Below are positions 11,929 to 28,900 of a DNA stretch of 64,000 nucleotides, in pieces; positions within the stretch are counted from its first letter, which is position 1, and the number at the start of each line of letters is the position of its first letter. Origin of the DNA: Polytrichum commune. Taxonomy: Eukaryota > Streptophyta > Polytrichopsida > Polytrichales > Polytrichaceae. Both the position numbers and the translations under genes were made by a program. Location of the stretch: assembly GCA_950295325.1 (NCBI GenBank), contig OX485803.1, positions 7,318,001 to 7,382,000 of the forward strand, in the 5' to 3' direction. The notes beneath the pieces were generated by a model. The model had not been told where the DNA came from and ran no database searches. It saw nothing but the letters and a program-made list of their open reading frames with translations.

Positions 11929-12719
11929 CCTTCCTTGATGGGGTACCAGAGCACCTGCCAGAGTGATGCAACGATTAATAATAAATAAATAAATAAATGA
12001 TCGTCACAGCATTAAACGGCACGCGGGTGTTATTCAGTTTGTTTCTTAATCGAACGCCTATATTTGATTGGCATGTGGTTTTGGTGAGGATCGCAGAACA
12101 AACACCATAAAGACAAATGTTTAAAAAAGATTGGACTATGCCTTCAAATTTTATTCAACTATGCCACACTCGATACTGAACACAATTGGGAGGACTTATG
12201 TATTCAATTAAGGGAATCAACAAATCATGCATTTCCATTAACCATAACTAGATCAAGTGAAGTCCAAATTTCAATCTGAATATTGTTGATGCTTCAGCGT
12301 AGATATGCTAATGCAACCCAAGTTTTGTTGTGTACACCTATTCGGTAGAATTTGGAGAGCATGAATAACAAACCGAATAACACTTACATACCTTACCAAG
12401 TGACTATTACTCACTACATTTTCTAATCTTATTACACCCCTCCCAAAACATTGTAGCACTACAGTATTAGACCAATGATCAGCATTGGATCTTCTCTTAA
12501 ACCCCGGAGATTCTCTATGTGCGCTCTTTGTTCTGCATTGGGTTCCTTATGATCTAATGCACTTTACTTCCTTAGTTATTGATAAAACAAACAAGTTACC
12601 CATCATCTTATGTCTTCTCAGCAGATTTCTTCCCACTCCGGAGTTTTGTGTTGAAAACTACACCTCTTTTATACATAAAGCCCTCCACCAGAGACTACCC
12701 GTCTTAATTAATCTGCTGC
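11929..12719. other. Upstream of the germin-like gene, no gene recognised
   Basis: Presumed promoter side of the germin-like gene. A short tandem (AATAAATAA) lies near 11975-11998. No distinct regulatory element could be supported. Confidence 0.35.
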
Positions 12720-12990
12720 TTTCACTGAGATCTACACAAGCCACCCTTTTTGAAGTAAAAAATATAAGATGGACTTGCTTTTCTAGTTGTACATGGCCCA
12801 TCTGTGTCATTATTCAATGCAGACCTCACCAATGAGAAATAATCACATCAAAACTTCTAGGAAAACACAAATTTGTACAGGCAATCTGGGATGACCATGC
12901 CACAGAATTCCGGAAGACAATCTCACTGCAGCGCATGAATTGGAAGGAATTGCTTACTGCAATCACCTGTGTGCTGGGTTCAAAGGCTCA
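12720..12990 (+). pseudogene. Possible LINE 3' coding fragment
   Basis: Broken plus-strand frames contain a protein-like string around FVQAIWDDHATEFRK and QRMNWKELLTAI, similar in style to the Trp-rich tail of plant LINE ORF2 proteins (compare IWDALRDYGRIEW at 8.7 kb). Frames are interrupted and no RT motif is present. This could be another kind of gene relic. Confidence 0.35.
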
Positions 12991-15312
12991 TACTATGACA
13001 CCTTGAGGGAAATCCTATATGTAGGTTAAAAAAAGAAAAGAGAGGTGAGGTAAAAGTTGGCACATAGTAGTCGCCACGATCTACCATCACAATCAAAAGA
13101 TGGCCAGAAGAGTTTGTTCTCTCCTATGTCAGTTGGAGGGCAATTGTCTAAGTAACCTTTCAAAATTTGAAGCAAAAACAGAAAGATCACGCACTGGCCA
13201 ATTCCGGCAACATGCAAAGTGCATGCTACTTCGTATGGTCCACTGACCAAGTAATCTCTTTGCTATTAGTTAATGCACTACCATTACAAGATCAGCTGAT
13301 GCGTCACATTGCACACTTCGAGGATCAGTGAGAGCTATCAATTCAATGAGGTGCCTAGATATGCATTCAATGAAGTCCCTCTATAAATGTTTAATTTACA
13401 AAATGAGATTAGATTTACACCTTTTTAACATCTTCCTTAATTTCAGTTGATAACAACTCCTGCTGGCATTCCTGAACATACAGAAATGACTTGGATACTG
13501 TTACAGTGTTGTCTAGTTCAACAATCTGAGTGCCGAAAGCTAATTTCCACATGGGATTCAACATAGTTTAACCGATGTGGGTACAACACATGGCAATTTC
13601 TTCCAGAAAGCAATTGATTTTTGTTGAACCAGACAGCACCCTACGGCATGTTCATAAACTGATCACCAAGGGGCGATTTATGATCACCTACTGAGTCGAG
13701 ACTTTGCAATGCATTGCCTTGGGAAACTGTCAGTGAAAGGTTAACTCGGAGCATTAATTAGCAGCAGCAGTAGTGAACCATAGGCATCAAAATTGGGGAA
13801 CGTACATACCTGCAAGGTGTTCTGGCTGTCCTAGTCTGTGGACTTACGAATGAGGAGAGATGACAAATAGTGTTCCCCCGTCTTCCCATTGAGCGTCAGC
13901 ATGAATTGCAATGTCACCGTTGATCTCACTCAACATTCATGATGAGTCACAAAACAAGGGACGTTTACGGGACCGGATCACATCGTGAGGAAGTAACCTG
14001 TTTAGACCTGCGTCCTGGGTTGATCATTCTGCCAGCAAGTTGGTAGATAAGAAGTAAATGCACGAGTCTACTGCTGCTGCTGATGGAAAAAGCACCTCCG
14101 CTTTCAAGTGCCGAGAGTTGGATTTTCTTGCACACCGAACAGTCACGAATTCTGGGCCATGGGTGGTAGCAAATTTCAAAGCAAACTTCAGCAGTGGTGC
14201 AAGATTCATAGCTGACAGTCACGAAGCTATTAAGAAAAGGAACTATAGCAGGGAGATCAAATAGTGATTAGTTTGAATGGAGATAAGATTGAGACTCATG
14301 CATCATGTCTGAAATAAGGAGGGGCACGCTTGTAAGGATGCTGATGCTTGTTTATTCTTTATTTCTTCACATCAACGGAAGTAATAATACTATGAATGTA
14401 CTTTTGTAGGCAACGCAAGAAGAGTGACTCCCTGCCCACTAGTATCACAAAGCCTACATGGTTGCCTTTTTCCATGGAAGCCAATATATGACGACAACAA
14501 GGACAGTTTGCCTTCAGGGGTTCAGAAGTACGCTCACCCACACTAAGTGAGGAGATCAATTAATTCATCAACCTTGATGAGCACTTTTATTGAAGCTCAC
14601 AATAATCACGAAATAACCTAATTTTAGATGGACGAATCATACAACATACTAAACACATCTGTGTGCAGACTGTAGAAATTGATAGTTCCCATGGTCATCT
14701 TTTCTCCCATTGTCCACATTCAAAAAAAATCACCACACTTAATTAGCAAGGAATATGCTGGAGTGCTGTCAGTATCGCATTTGAGAGTAGGTGGCCCACA
14801 ATTTTAGAGCTTACATGAAAATTATAATATATATAGGGAAGACCCGCGACTCTCACACTGGTTGGACCACGATGAGTTGATGCTTCTTGAGGATGCAGAT
14901 AACACATTTTACAAGCACGTGACAAACAATTTGACAAAAATAGAAACTAATCATAAGAATGATCAATTGATCAATTCTAATTGAAAAAATCAAGAATGAA
15001 CAGACCTGAGGCAGCCTACCCTCTTCCTGGCTCGCAGTCTGCGAGAACCTACTGATTATAGGGAGAACCTCTCATGTCAATGATACCAATGGATGACACT
15101 GGGGTTGCCTAGTGGATGTCTCTTGCTTCAAGGGTTAGTAGAAATGTAAGGATCTGAATGTGTTAAAAATCAGACATTGTCGTAGCTAAAAAGCTACTCA
15201 AGACTTTCCAACATAAGGTGGCAAGCAGGGATTTAGGGTTTTAGGGGTTTAGGATTAAGGGAGTTAGGATTAGGATTTCAGGTTTTTGTCAAAAGGTGTG
15301 CTGTCTGCTTCT
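12991..15312. other. Intergenic, no gene recognised
   Basis: Several short minus-strand frames are open but show no conserved motif or plausible splice partners. A motif near 13545-13565 (TTTCCACATGGGATTCAA) recurs near 18295 and 27680, a small dispersed repeat. Bases about 15225-15290 hold degenerate TTTAGGG-like units. Confidence 0.45.
15228..15285. repeat. Degenerate interstitial telomere-like repeat
   Basis: Runs of TTTAGGGTTTTAGGGGTTTAGG followed by GGATTAAGGGAGTTAGGATTAGG are degenerate copies of the plant telomere unit TTTAGGG. They lie just downstream of the acetylornithine aminotransferase stop codon. Confidence 0.6.
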
Positions 15313-20035
<4,723 letters not shown>

Positions 20036-20609
20036 GATGTCAGAAATTGTGGAGCACTAATATACAATATGATCATCCTATCAAATACTTCAACTATATG
20101 TATAAAATCATAAGCAGATTGAAATGAAGTAGGTTTCAGCCTAAGTCAACCATTCAGTTTGAGATCTACTTCATAGGGATCTCCATAACACCAAGGATGC
20201 ACAAAATTTGTATAATATCTGCATCAGACCCATTGGAGGACTCCATGGTTTTGGAATGACACTTAAGTAGAATTGGACCTACTTTCCTTACATTATACGA
20301 AAAACCTGTTACAGTTGAACGGCAGACCACTTTTCTTGTTCCCTTTTCCATGATTGAGCCCCAGAGTTTGGTGCATGCTCAAATTATCATTCACTACTCA
20401 ACAACTCGTGTGGAAGACTGACCTCGACATGATAAGAATACTCTCAAATTTCAGATACCATTTAAAAAATTTATACCTACGTACATACACAGCTATGCCA
20501 CTCAAACTCTAGATAATTCTTGAAACCTAACCTCCTGAATAATGTTTCTACTGTCAGGATTGTCCTCTCATGAATTTTGCAGCTCCACTTTTTGGGTCAC
20601 TATTCTCAC

Positions 20610-20697
20610 CTTGGTTTCTTTTTCTGACATCTGTTTTAGATCATCCATAGCTTGCCTCGAAGAACCCTTGGCCGTCTTAGAAAGCTCCAGATTTCTC
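20610..20697 (-). CDS. Candidate upstream exon of the aminotransferase (coiled-coil segment)
   Basis: On the minus strand an 88-base segment between CAG and GTGAGA is open in only one frame, reading RNLELSKTAKGSSRQAMDD and on to QMSEKETK, a charged helix. It lies between the aminotransferase Met exon and two other candidate exons. With the acceptor at CAG the phase differs by one base from the 21033-21161 exon; an acceptor at GGAG 12 bases later would restore phase. Either a small exon is missed or this belongs to another transcript. Confidence 0.4.
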
Positions 20698-21032
20698 CTG
20701 ATTAGATTTATTTCTTTTGTTAGTTATGTATGTAGAGTATATTCTACAGGTAAACCTCAACCAATGAGAAAGTATCATGCTGAATTTGTTTTTCTAATCT
20801 CTATAGTAGACTGATTATAAATGTCTAAAAATATTTATACAGCCAACAGAAAGCATGGCACATACGTACAAACCCAATCGGACAGCTTGACCGGTAGATG
20901 CTAGATAAAAATCTAGACTACATGAACCACGATCGCACTCAGAGTATCAGATTGATAAACTCCACCTTAAAGAAGGGGTATTCATTTTCTTTTGAGCCTA
21001 ATGAAATAGAAACTGAAGGAGCGCGCGCTGAC

Positions 21033-21161
21033 CTGCTTGTCATTGCCAAAAGTGAGTTCAGCTTGCTTTTCAAGCCTCAAAAGATTTTCTGCCTCTACTG
21101 CCAGTGCAGCGGCTTCTTCTTCTCGAGCTGCAACTTCTCTCAATTTCCTGTCCTCGTCATC
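21033..21161 (-). CDS. Candidate coiled-coil exon upstream of the aminotransferase
   Basis: Exactly 43 codons between TTGCAG and the donor CAG|GTCAGC on the minus strand, reading DDEDRKLREVAAREEEAAAL and on through a Glu/Ala/Leu-rich amphipathic helix. Phase 0 at both ends fits the preceding candidate exon at 22565-22837. Such a coiled coil is not a known part of acetylornithine aminotransferase, so it is either a lineage-specific N-terminal extension or part of a separate small plastid protein. Confidence 0.45.
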
Positions 21162-21555
21162 CTGCAATTGCAATTGTAACAACTCAAAATTCTACATTAA
21201 ATACTGAACTAACCTTCAAGATGGATCATCAATAAACTGGCATTACATGATACAACAACACCTTCCAACTCGAACCTTAAACCCACAAATAATTTCCAAG
21301 ACCGTATCCATGACCTGCTACTCCCGGTCATGGGTGACTTACAATAAATATTGGACATAGCTGACAATTGAATTGCTTAAGCCACGAAATCATCCAAAAA
21401 TCATCCATGATGATGAGGTCAAATACGACCCATAGTTCATCCTTGCAATGTACAGCAGAAAGGTAGGAAAATAAAAGGTCAATGTTCAGGCGGATCTTAG
21501 GCCTGCTCTAAGCGAGTGGGAGTCTGCAACATTGGTGAAAGCAGTTCAAACATCC

Positions 21556-22437
21556 ACTATGAGCATAGAGTATCAACATTCCAGCAAACTCTATGTGAGC
21601 TCGTAAATGCACCCCCTTCACCTGCCAGACGTTCTTTCGAGACAAAGAATGCCACTGGGGAAAATTCATGTGATACCTGCACCAAGCCTTGGTACACTTC
21701 TAAAAACTCATCAATTACGTCTCAAGAACGAGCTTCCATGGAGATGCTGATTAACAGTCCTGGCCTAATTAAGAACCCTGAGGACCAATGCAGCATGTCC
21801 AGGTACCTAAGATAGACAACCCTTATTTGGTTACTTTTCTTATTAGGGCCACCTATATAATGAGTGGTTTGTGATTTGGTGTGCGTCCAAGAACGGATAC
21901 CAAAGAGGCATATGTTCAAAAGAGATTGGACTGCGTGCTCAAAATATGATAAGCATTCTAGGTTCCGTAGTCAACATCATAATTGGGGGAAAAAGGGGAC
22001 CTGTATGACCATTCTATTGAACACGAGATTCTTGACTTTGATAAGGAGTAATACGTTCATATGAGCTCCGAAAATTATGAAGAAAGTGGGTACGGCCTCG
22101 ATTTGGATCCCCTAAGCATCTTGTACTAATCTTGTGTTTCCATATCTTTGGAGAACTGGGCTAGTCGGAAAATGTAACCATTTAAGACCCATCTACCTTA
22201 TCAACATTCTGTCAGACCTTGCGCATGCCAACAGGCATGTCTCCAAATCCATGTGAGCTCACAAACGGACCCGTCTCCTGTCAGAGATTCTTTCCAGAGA
22301 AACAATGCCGCTGGGGAAAATCATGTGATTCGATACGTGCACCAAGCCTTGCAACTCTTCAAAAAACTCATCAATCACGTCCATGGAGATGCTAATTAGA
22401 ACCTTGAGGACCAATGCAGCATGTCCAGGTTCTTAAT
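21556..22437. repeat. Two diverged direct repeats of about 250 bp
   Basis: Bases about 21556-21818 and 22198-22437 share long stretches (CCACTGGGGAAAA / CCGCTGGGGAAAA, TGCACCAAGCCTTG, CCATGGAGATGCT, GAGGACCAATGCAGCATGTC). This is a tandem duplication with a spacer, lying between two candidate 5' exons. Non-coding. Confidence 0.7.
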
Positions 22438-22564
22438 AAGCCACCCCAAGAACTCACAAATTGCTTTGGAAAAAACAGAAGTGAATAATTTAATAAGTAC
22501 GGATAATTAACCATATTCATTAGTAGTCAGTAACCTGCGTGCGGGTAATTAATTAAAGTAAGAC

Positions 22565-22837
22565 CTGCACAAAGATGCTCCCCTGTTGTATTACTGCGCG
22601 TCCGTGCAGACTACCGGGACGACCACTAGTACAACTAGTGTCTGGGTTTCCAAGTAAACATTTGGAGCTCCAGCCTGAGCCACCTGGAATGCGACTACTG
22701 GAAGAAAATGATGGAGAGGAGAAAAATTGTCCAGCTGCACCAGTTGCAGTACTTGTAGTCCCACCGCATTGCTTTGTGCAGAATACCACAAAGTTGCCAC
22801 TTGCAGCTGCTCCTGTAAGGGAAACCAACGCCTCCAT
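22565..22837 (-). CDS. Candidate plastid transit-peptide exon
   Basis: 91 codons from Met on the minus strand to a donor CAG|GTCTTA. The composition is that of a chloroplast transit peptide: starts MEALVSLTGAAASG, rich in Ser, Thr, Gly and Ala, almost no acidic residues, and a basic patch SGRPGSLHGRAV near the end. It is the nearest plausible start upstream of the aminotransferase, which in plants is plastidial, and joins in phase 0 with 21033-21161. The donor is weak, and membership in the same transcript is inference. Confidence 0.5.
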
Positions 22838-25044
22838 AGCTCTACTCCCTCACCTTCTCCCCTGGTTGGACTAAATTATGTTAGATTAGGCCTCTGTTGT
22901 ACCAAGCTCACTCGCTAGCCAATGTGAAACAATAAAAAACCTATCCCAACCCCTCCCCCCTAGTTGTTCCTTGAATTACCACTCAAATCATCTTCTTGCA
23001 CCTCTTCCTTCTCCACCTCTTCCTCAAATTCAACCATAACTTACTCACGCACTCTCACCTCCCCCCCTCCACCTTCATCTCCTATCAACAAGCAAACAAG
23101 CCAGGATTGTGGTGCCCACATTCATCAACACTAGAATCAGAGAACCTCCACCAATCTCATGCTTTCTTCTACAAGCTCAACTATATTCTCCACCTGTTCC
23201 TGCTTCAATTGACTTTGCTCAATTGCTTCTTCTCCTCCTTGTGACTTCACCCAAACTTCACTCTGATATTGGACCACCAAGCCATCAACCAAAGTATGTT
23301 TACACTAATAAATCAATCAATCAATCAATCAATCTCTCTCTCTCTCTCTCTCTCTCTCAGGCGGAATCAAAGATTCTCGCACTGATAATCTCTCGAGGAG
23401 TGAATCTGTCCAAAGTCTGCCTTTTGGGTCCAACCAGATAAGGAGGGAGGCTCCCCTACATGTTCCCTAAGAGTTCCCTACGCGTTCCTCATGAGTCCCA
23501 GGAGACAGAGAGGCTGGAGAGAGGGGTCCCTACATATTTCCCTCAACCTCCCTTTGCGTTCCCTATGAGTCCAAGCAGATAGAGAGCCTGGAGGGAGGGC
23601 TTTCTATCAAGTGTTCCCTATGTGTTCCCAAGGCCGGCTTTCCTCCAAACGTGATCCCTGGCATTTTAGCTTTGCACTTGTGGCCCAGTTTCCTAGAATG
23701 CCACGTCATCGTGGCTGCTATCCACAGGGCATGGTGGGCCCATAATACTTCAGATTTTAATATGAATCAGATATGTACTGTCAGTAGCTCAGACTTTTGG
23801 TGGTGTGGATACTATATATAAATATATGCTAGCTGGCCCAGCCTATGCCTCAGGTGCGCTTTGATCTCCACAGAGATTTTAGACCGTTGGATTGGCTCAG
23901 ATATTGTCACATCCAGGTAGATTGGCATTTCATGAAGATTGTCATCATTTCATATTTTAAAATCAGAGTTGTAGATGTTAAAGTTATAAGAGTTCCAAAG
24001 TGAAGATTCTCTAGTTCTTTAATTCGTCGCGGTGTAGGCTCTCTCTATTGTGAAGTTCATTGGTGAACCTAGAATGATGTCTATATTTTCAATTCATCAT
24101 CCAATCTCATCATAACTCATGTCTTTTTGGTGTTTGCTTTGACTGCAAGCTTGGCGATGTAAGTACTGGGTGACTGATAAATTGCATCTTCTAGAGAATT
24201 CATTCCATGTGATTTAACTATTGCAAATGCCTACCATGACTTAAAAAAGAACATAGGAGAGAATCATGATCACTACATCAGTTCATGCTAAATTGAGTTG
24301 TAGAATGTAATAACTTACATTCATCTCTCAAACTAGGAATAATCTAAAATAGGTACATCAAAAACTACACCAAAAACGAAACAAAACAAAAAAACATAAA
24401 CAACCCAGGGATACATATATATCCAAAAGTACAACCCTGCATTGAATTCAAGAAAACTTTAAACAAATTGAGATGTTTCAGAAACAGGTAACACTGAGCA
24501 CCCTGAGATGATTTCTTGCTGTAAACAGAAACTTTTCCAATTTCTGACTTATCGTACTTGGTTTGCTTGAGCCTTGTAGTGTGAAGCATACCTTAGGCTT
24601 GGGCTTTGTGGTGTCTAGGTAGAGATGCAGGGGCTCAAGTAAAAACAAGCACCCTATAGGTTGATTCAATCTAAATGGGTCCCACTAGACTAATTCATCA
24701 AAATTGGATTAAATAGTGTGATGCAGATACATAATTAGTGTGGGCTACTACATAACTAAGACCTGGATCGAAAAAAATGTTATACATGGATTGGGGGTAT
24801 CCATTCACGACAATATCACAACTCCATGAGAAATGAGCAATTTCAAGATGCCGCTTTCAAGAAGTCATCTATGAGTCACTCAAGAATATAGAAGAAATTC
24901 ACCTTAACTTCAAAATAACAACATAGATTCTGATGCTCATCATTTGGATTTGCTTATGTGTTTATAAAATTCTGTTTTATTGTTAAACCCCTACAAATGC
25001 TGAAATGGTCAAAGTGTTAGCAATAGGCTCATTCACCTTACTGA
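22838..25044. other. Intergenic between the aminotransferase 5' side and the MITE cluster
   Basis: No gene recognised. Contains an (AATC)n then (TC)n microsatellite at about 23310-23360, roughly 95-bp degenerate tandem units with TTCCCTA and GAGTCC words at 23440-23640, and at 23930-24145 the second copy of the repeat seen at 19354-19556. Confidence 0.5.
23310..23360. repeat. (AATC)n/(TC)n microsatellite
   Basis: Five or more AATC units run directly into about fourteen CT units. Seen directly. Confidence 0.9.
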
Positions 25045-25398
25045 GGGCCGGTTTACACTACGGTGGAGAAGGCCTCCGGTCGGTCAAGAATGCTTGGCCA
25101 AGACATGGTTATATGAGGCAAATGGTGGATGTGCCGGAGAAGAATTAAAGGCAATAAAATATTTTTATTGAGTTGGGCTTCTCCGGCCTCTTGAGGCCGG
25201 AGAAGCCCAACTCCAAAAAGTGCCGCCATGTAGGCGGCCATGTCATTTTATCATCCATGAGAAAAATTCACCACCATTGTTTTCTTCACCTAGTGTAAAC
25301 ACCCACCAGTCAAGAGTTGCATTTTCGACCAATCACAATTGAGAAACGCCCTTCTTTTCATGACCGGTGGACTTCTCCACCGTAGTGTAAACCGGCCC
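25045..25398. mobile_element. Harbinger-like MITE with TGA duplication
   Basis: 354 bp with perfect inverted ends GGGCCGGTTTACACTACGG continuing into TGGAGAAG, and TGA directly repeated on both sides. Three-base duplications and GGG-type ends fit PIF/Harbinger, although TGA departs from the usual TTA/TAA. It lies a few hundred bases downstream of RAD51B. Confidence 0.8.
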
Positions 25399-25547
25399 TG
25401 AGGGTGGGTGGTATGGAGGTCAGATGAGTATTCCGATAGAGTACACTTCGTAAATTAGTTGTGTATCTAATTCTTTTGCTAGACTAGTTCTAGTGCCACT
25501 ATTGCCAGTGATTAATCAAGTGAATATTCCACCCTTGGGTAATCTTA

Positions 25548-25917
25548 GGGCCAATTCACATGAGTCCCAAGTCACTTGAGGTCCATATGTGCAATCTCAG
25601 CCATTGAGAGCATGAAAGTTGGGGCTTACCACTTCACACAGGGTCCCAAGTTCTAAATCCCAAGTATGACATGGATGCCTACATCACAACACTCTTTGGA
25701 GGTAAGGCTTGGGACTTGTGTTGAGAGTTGGGTCGAGCAAAAAGCTAGACCCAACTCTCAACACAAGTCCCGGGAATATTTGTCCATAAAATAATCAAGA
25801 TCCGACTTTCATGATAATTAACCATATTTTAATGGTTTCTTGAGACTCAAAAGTTGGGACTTGGCCTCCATGCTGAGACTTGGTACTTGGGACTTGGGAC
25901 CCCATGTAAACCGGCCC
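25548..25917. mobile_element. Harbinger-like MITE with internal perfect foldback
   Basis: 370 bp; ends GGGCCAATTCACATGAGTCC and, inverted, GGGCCGGTTTACATGGGGTC; flanks TTA and TTG. At its centre 25712-25735 and 25748-25771 form a perfect 24-bp inverted repeat with a 12-base loop. Its right end lies about 36 bp from the proposed last RAD51B codons, so it may contribute to that gene's 3' untranslated region or terminator. Confidence 0.75.
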
Positions 25918-25953
25918 TTGTCCTCCACCAACAGATCCTCCAAGCCTTTATAT

Positions 25954-28900
25954 CTACACATTCTGATAATCTGCAACATAGAAAGTGGTTAACAGTGTTT
26001 TTTTTAAAGCAGCAAACAAATGGCATACACGACAGGTTCAGAGGAGTCCTATACAAAGAGATGTTCCGAACTCTTATCAATTTGACATTCCCAAATAAAC
26101 AAAGAGAGGGAGATATTACATAAAACACTTTCTATGTTTGGTAAGTTTTGGATGCATGGCTATTGTCGGAGTGGAGGTTAGAACAAAGAACATTCTATAT
26201 CAGCTCATTGAGGGCCAAACTCCTTTTGGCATGCCAAGAGGTGCTAAAATGAGTATGGCCCTCAATAAACCAATATAGAATGTGCTTCTTTCAAACCTCC
26301 ACACCAACTCCAAGCATGCATCAGAAACTTACATAACATGGAAAGTGTTGCATGCAAAACAACCAACTCCCAACCAAAAGGAAAACTCTATTGTGTGTAA
26401 TCAAAAGACTAGCAAACAGAAGAAAATACCTACCACTGGGTAGAATCAAGTTCCTGCCTCCATCACTGGCATCATATATCTCATCGCCTTTTTGTTGAAT
26501 TCCTCCAGCTGCGATCACGTAGCCAAATGCTAGGGTTGCCGACATTGGAGACTTAGCTATTTTAATAAATCGGTCCCCTGAAGAAAACATGCAAAAAGTA
26601 AATACATGAGAAGCTTCTTTTCTTGTGGACAAACCAAGCACACATGAGCCCATCAACTCATGAAAAAGAGATCCTATTATATATCCATCATATCAAATTC
26701 TGGACTGTGCAAAAAAGATACATACATTCCATTATATAAGAATATGCAGACTCAGGTATTGTACTTCAATCTAGACTTGCTTTCTGCTGAAAGTTTTATT
26801 TCAATAAGCCACTCCTTTTGTTTGGCAATGAGATATCTTGACAACTCTTTCATAATATTGGCCTGTATAAAGTATCTCACCAGTGTGGGAAGAGACAACC
26901 CAAAGCACCAAGATGGCCAATTGAGTTGCTCATACATTCACAATAACATCACTGCAACCTGAGCAGAAGTTTGAGGATTTGTGGCTAAGTTTTACATTTG
27001 TTTTGAGTTTGTACCTGATAAAGATTCAAGAACGAGGCGGATGTTGACGGAGTGTGCCCACTTTGTACCGAGAGCAGCTGTAAGTTGAAGCTCTAGCCCC
27101 TCCTTGTTTGCAGCTTCATCTGTAAGCAATATCCCTCTCCTTTCTGTCCCAAAAAAAGATCATGAAACTGATGAATAGAATTCTTATAGTTTTTATGCTG
27201 CAAACAAGGAAGGGCTAGAGCTTCAACTTACTCTCAAAACCAAAACCATTAGTGTTATCAAAAACCAAAGGCAATCCCAATGTTACTATTTCAACAAATC
27301 CTAGAGGTCAACAGCCCAGAAAGAGAAAAATAATGCCATGGTCAAGTACAATTAAGAGTTAAAGTTCCTTAAGGAGAGACGCTAATAAGTTAAGAGGCAA
27401 AAAAATGTCACCACTTAGCGCCACAGTGCCCTCAAACCAAGACCCACTACTACATTGTAATCTACTACCTCTACTACCTCTTTATGGCTAATGATGAAAT
27501 GGTTAAAGGGTGTGTTGCAAACGATGTTTCATTCAGCAACTCTTATCAATCTTATGCAAAAAATTGGGGTGATGTTTCACTTTGTGCTTTGACAAGCCAA
27601 TCTCTGGCTCTAAAGAAGTGGAAATACTTGAAGCTGGCAAAACTGTCAGAATACATCTTTACTCGTGCCAGAATATAGTTTCCACATAGGATTCAAGAGA
27701 GTCTCAACCAATGTAAGAATGACACGTGCAAACTCTGGACAATCAAGTTTCTAGCATACCTGTAAAGGGAAATGTTGTCTCATGGCCTCCTGGTCCACTT
27801 TGGTACCTGACTTGATTGGTGACGATCACAGGCATTCTATAAGACTCCGCTAAATATCTGATATTAAACCAAGAAGAAAGTTACACATACATCCACACAG
27901 TTTGTGTGCACATGTTTCTAGATTAAAACAAACAACATTAATTTACAAGTACATTGCAAGTCACTTACTTCAAAATAGCAGCTTTTCTACCAAGCATCTC
28001 CTGTCTCTGTATGATACGGTCACGCCCATACTCACTGCAATTATCCCACACACCTTGTGAACAGTGAAAGAATGAGGTAAAATATTGCCATTGTTTCTAT
28101 TCAAGGAGAAAAGGATGTTAGAAAAAAATTGTTTATAGAAATAGCTTGAAATTTCAAATCTCAATTTGCCATGCTGATAAAAAGACATGACGGTCACCCT
28201 TGCACAAGTGCAGCAACACTGTCGATTATAATGAGCCGCACACCATGTTCAATGACAGCCTCCTCAAGCCCTTGTAACCTGTTTATTCAAAGAGATCTTT
28301 TTGAGCAGAACCCCAATGAAGCACTCTGGCATTGTAAAATGTTACGAATACATAAGTGCATGACAATATATTCTGCCATGTATAGATATCGCCTCTAAAA
28401 TATCACCTATGTCCAGACTGCAATTCAGAGGCAATAATGCTATTAATCTAGTTTTGTGGTTTTATATAATAAATTTTAATGTTGCATTTAGCTGAAGTTC
28501 ATTGCAAAGAGGACAGGGTTTTATTGCACCTTAACATGAGTTCTGCTACTGAAGTTGGCTGGACCACAAGGACACGTGCAGCAAGCTGCAGAAATTGCAT
28601 TCAACCACCATTTTAAGGTATGTTCTGGAGAAATTAAAAACAGAAGATAGAAACACATTGTTACAAATAGAGACCAGTACTACCAAGTGGTGGGATAGCC
28701 AAAATGAGTGAGCTGATAATCATATTTCTTAGAGAAACCATGAACTATCCTTACCCTCCCATGCATCGAAAATTAAGTCCAAGAACCAATCCTTCATAAA
28801 TGTAGTCAATAATGGTGAGTATAATATCCAAGAAGCAACTTTAGGTGACAAACAGAGCATGCTACCCCTCAAAGAAAACTCTACTGTCATGAAGGCACTA

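Noticed and set aside
13965-14264. Overlapping frames on both strands around 14.1 kb
   Set aside because: No conserved motif, no splice partners; likely chance.
22575-22918. Plus-strand frames opposite the transit-peptide exon
   Set aside because: Shadow of a compositionally biased minus-strand coding segment; which strand is coding is decided by the transit-peptide pattern and splice sites.
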